Assembly: GCA_021852245.1 (NCBI GenBank)
Contig: JAJZNY010000462.1
Span: 1 to 13,501 of the forward strand
Source of the DNA: Planctomycetota bacterium
GTDB taxonomy: Bacteria > Planctomycetota > Phycisphaerae > WQYP01
DNA length: 13,501 bases
Reading direction: 5' to 3'
The notes under the pieces are model-generated. The model did no database searches, was not told the origin of the DNA, and saw only the letters and a program-made list of their open reading frames with translations. Below are positions 7,683-13,501 of the stretch, in pieces. Both the position numbers and the translations under genes were made by a program. Positions within the stretch are counted from its first letter, which is position 1. Each line of letters opens with the position of its first letter.

Positions 7683-7743
7683 CCCCAACCCGCCTTGAGG
7701 ACTCCGCATAAGAAAATAATACGCAAGAGTTAACGGGTTGGGG
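7683..7743 (-). repeat. Inverted repeat after the helicase-nuclease gene, possible terminator stem
   Basis: CCCCAACCCG (7683-7692) and CGGGTTGGGG (7734-7743) are perfect 10-bp inverted repeats 25 bases beyond the helicase stop codon. A long 41-base loop and the lack of an immediate T-run make an intrinsic terminator uncertain; on the minus strand a T5 run occurs further on, near 7664-7668. It could instead be an element end or a structured RNA. Confidence 0.35.
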
Positions 7744-7767
7744 CTCGCGTATTCGCTTGTTTAAGGG

Positions 7768-10700
7768 CTAGGCTGTCGAACCAAGTTCACCCACGACTGG
7801 GACGCTTTGTGCGCCCTCCCCCTCTGCTTTCCACTGATCACGAATTTCTGCAGCGCGACGAATTACTCGGTTCAGGAGATCGGGATTTCCGGGCCGCCGG
7901 TTGTCCTCGCGGTGCGGCCCAAGCCTTTCAATGCCCATGTTCTCAAGTTGCTCGAAGAGTGGCCGCAAAGCGTCCTCCGGATTACGAAAAAACAGCGAGC
8001 CGCGGATGCGCACGAAACGCCAGCCCAATCTTTCCAGAACCATTTGTCGTTCCAAATCATGGCTGCACTGCTCAAGCTGGTGGTACCGCTCACCATCGCA
8101 CTCCACCGCAAGGCGGCTTGTCGCTCCGTCCACGACCAAGTCGATCCGATAATAGCCCACGGGGACCTGGAACCGCACCCGGTAACCGTCTTGGATCAAC
8201 CGCTCGGCGACGGCCTTTTCGAACGGCGATTCTGTCTTCGACGCCGCCTCGTCGATTTCACGGCTCATACTTCTCGGGTTGAGCGCATGCTCAATAAGCC
8301 TGCGGCGCAGGTCGCCGACCTTCAGGTCGCACTCCAGATCAAGGGAATGGACCACCCATAGCTGATCACGGGCACGACTGGCGGCAACGTTGAATCGCTT
8401 CTTCACGGATGCGCCGGGGCCTTCGGAGCGCCTGCTGAGCGGCTCTCCATCGGGATCCGACGCATCGACCAATGAAACGAAGATAATATCACGCTCATCA
8501 CCCTGAAACTGTGCAGGGCTACCGCATACTATTCGCCGCTCCATGAGCGCCGCCGGGGGGAGCCGCTTCCGGAGTATGTCGTCAACAATGGTGGCCTGCT
8601 CATCGCCCAACAGCGATATCACGCCAAAGCTCTTTGCAGCATATTCCGGCTGGTCCATGCATGCCATTGTGAGTGATGCGATCTCGATTGCCTCGGCCCG
8701 GTTAATTTTTTCCTCCCGAAAGCCATTGGCCACCCGGTGGCAGACGGTGTGGGGCCGGATCGCCACCCCCGACATGTCGCGAAGGGGCTTTATTCTGCCG
8801 TCGTAGCTCAGTTGGTTGCTAAACTCGATGATTTCTGGTGCACAGCGAAAATGCTCGCGCAGACAAATATTACCCCCGAAGCTTCGCGCGGCTATGTCGT
8901 ACAGCGACTGCTTTCCATCAAAAAGGTGTGCTCCCGGAACATCTGAGAGATGTTCGCTAACCAGACGATCGATGGGGCCCTGAAGTTCTCCAACGGCATC
9001 CGGGCTAACCTGTTCGTCATCTCCCACTACCACAATCCGCTTTGCGAGGTACAAGGCAATGAGTCCGAGAATGTCGCACTGGCTCGCCTCGTCCACCACT
9101 ACAACATCAAAGAGGCCCGGGCGGATATCAAAGGTTTCGGCCAGCCGGGAAAGCGGCACAATCCATACGGGCACCGCGTCGCGGCATTGCCCCATTTGTT
9201 GCCGTGCCGCAGCTCGCAGCTCTGGCGCCCGCTTTCCGGTACCCCGTCCGAGTTTGCGGATGGTCTGAAGCCAGCCGAAGAGAGCCAGCTGCTGCGGCAG
9301 GCCGATGCGGGTCTTTTGGGCGGCCCATGCGAGCTTGCCGACTGCTTCGGCTGTTATTTTCATCAGCTGATCATTCATTTCGCGGATCGCGTGTTGCAGT
9401 GAGGTAGCGTCGCGGTCGTGCCGGTCGCTTAACGCCTGATCCAGTTGTTTCCAGAGCCAGGCACGCTCGGGGTCACCGGGGGGAAAAGAGCCGTCGTGAG
9501 GGGAGCACCGTTTTTTGATCGCTTCGGACCAGCCGGGCGCCGATATGGACAATTTCTTAAGTAATTCAGCACGGCGTGCGAGCCGGAAGCGGATATCAAT
9601 TAGAGCGTTTAATCGCTGGTAGGCCCGCCTATATCCCTCGACGTCGTGCCGCTCCAGAGAACGCAGCAAATCGGCGGCGGGCGTTCCATCTGCAACCTTT
9701 GAGCCCGCGGAGCGCACATGTTGAAAAAGCGCCGGGGCGCGTTGCAACCGGCCCTGCAACTCAAGCCATTGCGAGCGCGACTCAATGCAGGGCGATATCA
9801 CGCCCCTTATGACGCCTGCAATTCGCAGGGCCTCCCCTTGCCGCCCCGGCTGAGGGGGTGCCTGGGCCAGTAGCTGCTCCACGTCAAGCCCGAGCCCACC
9901 AAGTTCGCGAATCAGCGGCCGCCACACCCGTTCGCCCCAGTCGAGCAGCTTTCGTATCTCCCGGATGTAGTGCTCCATCATCCTTTCTGGCTCCTCGCCA
10001 AAATCCGCGGACCCCGGGCCCCCTATCGGATTTAACAGGCGATCCCAGGCCGTTACCAAATCCTTGCGGCAGACCACCACCGCGGATGCAGCGAGCAGGG
10101 CCCGGAAATCCTCGGGCTTCTCCGGCCTCTCGCCATTCACCTTGACTCTGCCAAGCAGGCGCCGCCAAGAGGGATGCTGGAGCAGGCAAAAAGGTGAGAG
10201 TTTTTTGCCCCCCTTTAAGAAGTTCAGTATCTCACGGAGCAAGGCCATCTGATCCTTAGCCGAAATATCGGTGGCCAGTTGAGGCCCATGCATTGCGGAT
10301 TTTTCGTATTCCACCGCTGCGAGCTTAGCAGTGTTTTCGACATCCTTGAAAAGTTTTTCCCAAGGCGCATGGGAGCCGGTCCGCCCAAGTCCAAGCGAAA
10401 CCAAGCACGTCCGCCAGGCAGGCGCGCTCGGCGAGCCCCAATCCTCGACGGCGGCGAGCAAGTCCCCACGAATCCCGGACAGCCTACTCAGTTGGTACTG
10501 CCACTCGCTGGCGCCAGCTGTTTTCCCACTATCCACCGCGCCGCCCGCCAAACTATGCCGCAATTTGGCAACGTCTATCCCCGGGGGATCCCTCCAGCAC
10601 TGTCCGCCCCGGTTGGGCATTTTGTTCAGCCTCTGTGATGCATCGACGAACTCGGCAAATTCATCCGGGTTGGGAATTCGGTCGACGTCCGGTGATGAAG

Positions 10701-12423
10701 CGGCAGCCTGCACCTCGTCGACGGGCGTAATGGTCAAGTTGAAATTATAGAGTTCTTCCAACTCCTCCGAGCTAAGGGGCAACGCACTGCCAACCGCTAC
10801 CGAGCCCGGTATCCAGTCATCGCGCCCAACGCCTTCCGCCAGCGTCTTTGCCGCCGCAGACGGGCGCACGGACCGCCCATTTATCGCAATTTCGCGGTGC
10901 TCGCCTTGGATCGTTTCCAATAGTTCTTTTCGAAGGTGGCGGATGCGGTCAATAATGGTTTTGCGCTGTTTCAGTGCAGCTTCAGCCTGGCCGCGGAGTG
11001 TTCTGGCGTCTGACCTGTCCAATTGCTCCGCGATGTGTTGGACGGACGATTCAAATTGTCGTCGGGCCTCGATATCGTTGTCGAGCAACGGTACGCAAAG
11101 TGGGCGCAGAGGCTCATCCACCTGGTCTCGCAGTACCCGCAGAGCCTTGGCGGTGTGGCTGGTAACCAGCACGCTCTGGCCGCGGGCCAAGAGGTGCCCA
11201 ATCAGGTTGGCGATGGTGTGAGTCTTGCCCGTGCCCGGTGGACCCTGTACGAGCACCGCACCGTGTTCCTCCAGCCGTTTGGCTATCTGAAGCTGCTCGC
11301 CATTGGCTGGTTTTGATAGCAATATTTGCGAATCTTCGTTGGCGCTGCTCGCAACCTCTCCCGAAGGTTCCTCTTCAGGAGCGGCCCGAGTCCCTGAAAT
11401 TCCAACCACGCGCGAGATGTGGTCCGGAATTGGTTCGCCGCTGGCGATACGATCCAGAATCTGATCCAAGGCCAGGTCGAATCGTCCTGTCCTCTCGCGC
11501 AAAACCAGCAATTGGCAGCGCTGAATACTGGGGCATTCCGGACCTGCCTGCCAATCGTGCACCGCCTGTGGTGCCAACAGCACACCTCCCGGCGATAGTT
11601 GATTAGCCAGCTCCCTTAAGAAGTCGTTCGTGGCAGCCTCGTCAAAAAACCCAGCATCTTCCCGTTCCAGTTTGCGGCGCCATTCCCCAATCTTTTCTCC
11701 GTCAACCCCCGGCAGTTTGCGGAGTAGCTGCGTATATAGCTCCACCGGCTGGTCGGTGGGGACAATTTTGAATTCGGGTACGCGGGCGTCAAATTCCAAT
11801 TGGACCCGTTTAAGCAACAGCGGGTGTTCCACACGGCCTTTGTCCAATTCCCAACGCAGCATGCCATCGCAGAAAAGCAGCTCCGGCGGAGGCGTTTCAC
11901 GTTCAATTCGGGCCTGGACCTTGTATATTTTTTCAAACACGTCCCGCGATTCAAAGGCCAACCGCTGGCCGCCGGCCCAGATTTTCCAGCGAGCCCGCCA
12001 TTCCGTGAGGGCTGCCGGGCGGCGCGGATCATCGTCGAACTCTTCAGCCCTGAATTCTGAAGGCTGGGTCCCGCGTACCATTCGGGCGTTAATATCTACG
12101 CCCCGCCGGGCATCACCCCATCCTGGCCGCAGCCAGTCGCGAATGATCGCGGGAGGGTCGGGCGGTTTTGGTATTTCAGGCCGTGAAACCCGCAGAATGA
12201 CGGCCTCCGAGGCCGAGGAAGGGTGCCCACCCGCCATGGCATCCGGTTGGTAGTTTGAGATGGACGAGTGGTTTGGTAGAGCGCCAATATCGAGCCACCA
12301 AGGTGCTTCTCTGAACCGCGAAAGAGGATGCTGCCGCAGCGCGTACCACCCTTGGAGAAATCGGAATAATCGCAGCACGCGGTCGCGGGCTAAATTCCCA
12401 CCCTGTTCCTTATCAAGATCCAT
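7768..12423 (-). CDS. SF1 (Upf1/COG1112-like) helicase with C-terminal Vsr/DUF559-like nuclease, putative defence protein
   Basis: A 1551-residue protein. Residues 1-370 are unrecognised. The helicase core has a Q-motif region NGEQLQ (374-379), Walker A GPPGTGKT (394-401), motif Ia VLVTSHTAKA (418-427), Walker B VVVVDEAS (1107-1114), motif III VVVGDDEQ (1131-1138), motif IV LREHFRC (1188-1194), motif V QFQGDERD (1305-1312) and motif VI RFNVAASRARD (1343-1353). A mostly helical insert of about 680 residues separates motifs Ia and II. Residues 1399-1480 form a PD-(D/E)xK-like nuclease: E1402, D1428 (YRIDLV), E1441 and D1443 (VECDG). Helicase-nuclease fusions of this type are common in anti-phage islands; defence is inferred here from domains and context. 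The open frame extends to 12750, but those extra residues are antisense to a repeat, so I start at ATG 12423. Confidence 0.88.
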   Translation of the reverse strand: MDLDKEQGGNLARDRVLRLFRFLQGWYALRQHPLSRFREAPWWLDIGALPNHSSISNYQPDAMAGGHPSSASEAVILRVSRPEIPKPPDPPAIIRDWLRPGWGDARRGVDINARMVRGTQPSEFRAEEFDDDPRRPAALTEWRARWKIWAGGQRLAFESRDVFEKIYKVQARIERETPPPELLFCDGMLRWELDKGRVEHPLLLKRVQLEFDARVPEFKIVPTDQPVELYTQLLRKLPGVDGEKIGEWRRKLEREDAGFFDEAATNDFLRELANQLSPGGVLLAPQAVHDWQAGPECPSIQRCQLLVLRERTGRFDLALDQILDRIASGEPIPDHISRVVGISGTRAAPEEEPSGEVASSANEDSQILLSKPANGEQLQIAKRLEEHGAVLVQGPPGTGKTHTIANLIGHLLARGQSVLVTSHTAKALRVLRDQVDEPLRPLCVPLLDNDIEARRQFESSVQHIAEQLDRSDARTLRGQAEAALKQRKTIIDRIRHLRKELLETIQGEHREIAINGRSVRPSAAAKTLAEGVGRDDWIPGSVAVGSALPLSSEELEELYNFNLTITPVDEVQAAASSPDVDRIPNPDEFAEFVDASQRLNKMPNRGGQCWRDPPGIDVAKLRHSLAGGAVDSGKTAGASEWQYQLSRLSGIRGDLLAAVEDWGSPSAPAWRTCLVSLGLGRTGSHAPWEKLFKDVENTAKLAAVEYEKSAMHGPQLATDISAKDQMALLREILNFLKGGKKLSPFCLLQHPSWRRLLGRVKVNGERPEKPEDFRALLAASAVVVCRKDLVTAWDRLLNPIGGPGSADFGEEPERMMEHYIREIRKLLDWGERVWRPLIRELGGLGLDVEQLLAQAPPQPGRQGEALRIAGVIRGVISPCIESRSQWLELQGRLQRAPALFQHVRSAGSKVADGTPAADLLRSLERHDVEGYRRAYQRLNALIDIRFRLARRAELLKKLSISAPGWSEAIKKRCSPHDGSFPPGDPERAWLWKQLDQALSDRHDRDATSLQHAIREMNDQLMKITAEAVGKLAWAAQKTRIGLPQQLALFGWLQTIRKLGRGTGKRAPELRAAARQQMGQCRDAVPVWIVPLSRLAETFDIRPGLFDVVVVDEASQCDILGLIALYLAKRIVVVGDDEQVSPDAVGELQGPIDRLVSEHLSDVPGAHLFDGKQSLYDIAARSFGGNICLREHFRCAPEIIEFSNQLSYDGRIKPLRDMSGVAIRPHTVCHRVANGFREEKINRAEAIEIASLTMACMDQPEYAAKSFGVISLLGDEQATIVDDILRKRLPPAALMERRIVCGSPAQFQGDERDIIFVSLVDASDPDGEPLSRRSEGPGASVKKRFNVAASRARDQLWVVHSLDLECDLKVGDLRRRLIEHALNPRSMSREIDEAASKTESPFEKAVAERLIQDGYRVRFQVPVGYYRIDLVVDGATSRLAVECDGERYHQLEQCSHDLERQMVLERLGWRFVRIRGSLFFRNPEDALRPLFEQLENMGIERLGPHREDNRRPGNPDLLNRVIRRAAEIRDQWKAEGEGAQSVPVVGELGSTA

Positions 12424-12432
12424 ACCTTTGGT

Positions 12433-12462
12433 ACCATAACACACAGTTATTGTGCCTGACAA
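12433..12462 (-). promoter_or_regulatory. Promoter of the helicase-nuclease gene, nearly leaderless
   Basis: On the minus strand TTGTCA (12462-12457), an 18-nt spacer and an extended -10 TGT-TATGGT (-10 at 12438-12433) lie directly before the ATG at 12423. Transcription would begin within a few bases of the start codon. An AAAGG one base before the ATG is too close to act as a normal Shine-Dalgarno. This supports 12423 as the start and suggests a leaderless or nearly leaderless mRNA. Confidence 0.45.
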
Positions 12463-12606
12463 GAGAAAGAGAGCTCCTGGTAACCGATAGGGCGCGGCAA
12501 TCCTTCCGCGCGAGCCCGAAGCGTGCAAGAAATGTGGCGCGGCCTTGGTGAGGGCAACGGTGCTCCACGAATATGCCGCGTGGTCAGAATTGAGCTGTTT
12601 CTTGTA

Positions 12607-12884
12607 GCGGCGGCAGCGTAACGGTTCGTGAGGTGGCGAGGACGGCTCCAAGGCGATACCGCCGCAACGCCGAGGAGTGGTTGGAAAAATTGATCGCCGC
12701 CGGCGAAGGGAATTGGGATATACCAGATTGTCCGGGGCCCGGACGACCAAGGAACTTATTCAGGCTTGCGACGCTGGCGACGGTGACGGAAGTTGAGAAT
12801 GGCCCTGACGAAAGGAATAACGTCGCCGTCGCCAGTGTCGCCGATGTCGCAACCGCCGAAGATTCTGCCGACGATCTGCTCTGA
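12607..12884 (+). pseudogene. Orphan 3' fragment of a DUF3987-type gene
   Basis: Encodes the last 91 residues of the protein at 5491-7311 in the same orientation and frame, ending at TGA 12882-12884. A TGA sits in frame at 12591-12593, and homology to the parent ends at the GGS codons, so the ATPase and DnaB domains are absent. A GTG at 12633 is open but has no evident reason to be used. It differs from the parent by WD for WN and by AEDSADDLL for AADPEDDLL at the end. It is best read as a recombination scar or relic of a paralogue, not a functional gene. Confidence 0.85.
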
Positions 12885-12897
12885 ACCGCCGGGGCGG
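12607..12897 (+). repeat. 291-bp direct repeat, copy 2, beside the helicase-nuclease promoter
   Basis: Partner of 7034-7324 at about 97% identity without gaps. Sequence on either side is unrelated between copies. With copy 1 it encloses about 5.3 kb holding the helicase-nuclease gene and the intergenic region. Confidence 0.95.
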
Positions 12898-12957
12898 TGG
12901 TAACCCAGCGCTAGCGAAGCTGCAATGGATAGGGGCGATGTTATCTACTACCCCCAA

Positions 12958-12974
12958 CCGGATTCGAACCCACC
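12958..12974 (-). other. tRNA T-arm-like motif, possible attachment-site remnant
   Basis: The minus strand reads GTGGGTTCGAATCCGGT, with the conserved GGTTCGAATCC of a tRNA T-arm. The stem has a mismatch, and no acceptor, D-arm or anticodon arm could be assembled upstream, so this is not a complete tRNA gene. Integrated elements often end at tRNA 3' ends, and this lies beside the element-like small ORF, so an att remnant is possible. Confidence 0.3.
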
Positions 12975-12992
12975 GCTAAACCCGCGGAAATC

Positions 12993-13244
12993 ATGCAGGT
13001 CACGGCCAAAAGCGGCGCAAAAAGCGGCGCAGTTTCAAACTCATTGCAGAATTCCCCGCCAAATCATCAAATCGACTCCCAAAGCCGAAGGCCACATCCG
13101 AAAGATAGGCTCGATGCAGGGCTCCAATCCCTAATCGATGTTTGGCCTCAACTCCCAGACCCGGTCAGGGCGGCAATCTTGATGCTCTCGGGTCTCCAAC
13201 CGACAGATCTTTCCACCATATCCAGATCGGAGGCGGTCAGATGA
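12993..13244 (+). CDS. Small hypothetical protein with integrase-tail-like WPxLP motif
   Basis: An 83-residue ORF that I do not recognise as a named family. The N-terminal part is low in complexity and includes KSGAKSGA, from a perfect 12-bp tandem repeat. The C-terminal part contains LIDVWPQLPDPVRAAILMLSG (about residues 46-66), which resembles, from general knowledge, short tails near mobile-element integrases in PVC-type bacteria. No tyrosine-recombinase catalytic residues are visible upstream, so any integrase would be lost or truncated. ATG 12993 has no clear Shine-Dalgarno. The stop TGA overlaps the next ATG by four bases (ATGA), and the GGAGG for that next gene lies inside this ORF, which supports real, coupled translation. 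A function cannot be given. Confidence 0.5.
   Translation: MQVTAKSGAKSGAVSNSLQNSPPNHQIDSQSRRPHPKDRLDAGLQSLIDVWPQLPDPVRAAILMLSGLQPTDLSTISRSEAVR
13008..13031 (+). repeat. 12-bp perfect tandem repeat, two copies
   Basis: AAAAGCGGCGCA occurs twice in a row (13008-13019 and 13020-13031). Within the ORF starting at 12993 it is in frame and encodes KSGA twice, so copy-number change would not shift the frame. Confidence 0.9.
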
Positions 13245-13501
13245 CTACCGTACTTTGGCGAGGAATCGACACCCTTAAAACCGGATACTATTGCGACGGC
13301 ACAGACCCAGTCTGGCAGGCCGTATCAATCCACAAACTCAAGTACCGCGAATCCGGAATCCAAGCAACTTACAACGACACCAATATCTACGTGTGCCCCG
13401 CCGCAAGAGGCAAATACAACGCAAGTCTCGAAAACCGAGGAAACGTCTACATGATACGCAAAGACCCATACCGCAGCAGAGATGAATCGCCCCACGTAAT
13501 G
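13241..13501 (+). CDS. Hypothetical protein, partial (runs off the window)
   Basis: Open from ATG 13241 to the last base (87 codons, no stop). A strong GGAGG (13229-13233) lies 7 nt upstream and the ATGA overlap with the preceding ORF indicates translational coupling, so both are likely one operon. The visible part begins MTTVLWRGIDTLKTGYYCDG and contains two cysteines; there is no signal peptide or membrane segment. Codons end often in C, with many ATC, TAC and AAC, consistent with real coding. I do not recognise the family. The full length is unknown because the window ends inside it. Confidence 0.6.
   Translation, partial: MTTVLWRGIDTLKTGYYCDGTDPVWQAVSIHKLKYRESGIQATYNDTNIYVCPAARGKYNASLENRGNVYMIRKDPYRSRDESPHVM

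Larger units (their letters stand above)
7312..7767. other. 456-bp intergenic region rich in inverted repeats
   Basis: No credible gene is seen between the two convergent genes. It contains a GGCGGC-CGG-GCCGCC hairpin directly after the DUF3987 stop (7320-7334, no T-run), a near-perfect palindrome GCGCGAA-G-TTCGCGC (7394-7408), the second copy of the 26-bp repeat (7531-7555), the palindrome GGGGCCGGCCCC (7674-7685), and a 10-bp inverted repeat CCCCAACCCG/CGGGTTGGGG with a 41-base AT-richer spacer (7683-7743). Confidence 0.6.

Noticed and set aside
7034..12897. Insertion sequence or composite transposon made of the 291-bp repeats
   Set aside because: The repeats encode a gene's C-terminus, have no terminal inverted repeats and no transposase, and no short target duplication was seen.
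12950..13040. Complete tRNA gene on the minus strand
   Set aside because: Only the T-arm signature fits. The stem has a mismatch and no matching acceptor, D or anticodon arms could be built.
1..13501. CRISPR array
   Set aside because: No regularly spaced short repeats were found; the repeats seen are single pairs at long distances or a 12-bp tandem.

Overview
The window looks like the end of a contig from a GC-rich bacterium. The lineage cannot be fixed from sequence alone. A Planctomycetota/PVC-type bacterium is my best guess, from the Chlamydia-like class Ic ribonucleotide reductase, a DnaB-N/DUF3987 mobile-element protein and a small ORF with a WPxLPxxxRA motif that I associate with integrase tails in that group. 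This is inference.

Region 1 (1-5222, minus strand) is a chromosomal B12-economy operon. A sigma70-like promoter (5195-5222) feeds a cobalamin riboswitch (about 4966-5160), followed at once by an intrinsic terminator (4941-4965). Then come nrdA (4651-1808), nrdB (1757-702) and the first third of metE (661-128). Both products are enzymes that work without B12: an O2-dependent class I ribonucleotide reductase and the cobalamin-independent methionine synthase. The natural reading is that B12 shuts the operon off and B12 shortage turns it on. NrdB has Phe at the radical-tyrosine position and Glu as the first metal ligand, so it is a class Ic (Mn/Fe) enzyme. NrdA carries two ATP-cones. Bases 1-127 exactly repeat 299-425 and break metE; this is probably an assembly-end artefact.

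Region 2 (5223-13501) is accessory DNA. A plus-strand gene (5491-7311) fuses a DnaB N-terminal domain to a DUF3987-type ATPase and probably serves replication of a mobile element. It is followed by a 456-bp gap with no convincing gene but several inverted repeats. Then, on the minus strand, comes a 1551-residue SF1 (Upf1/COG1112-like) helicase with a C-terminal Vsr/DUF559-like PD-(D/E)xK nuclease (12423-7768), a plausible single-gene anti-phage effector. Just beyond its start lies a 291-bp near-exact copy (12607-12897) of the 3' end of the DUF3987 gene (7034-7324). The helicase-nuclease is therefore bracketed by direct repeats, as expected for cargo inserted by recombination at the end of a gene.

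Region 3 (12898-13501) has a short tRNA T-arm-like motif, a small ORF with a 12-bp tandem repeat and an integrase-tail-like motif, and a translationally coupled ORF of unknown function that runs off the window.
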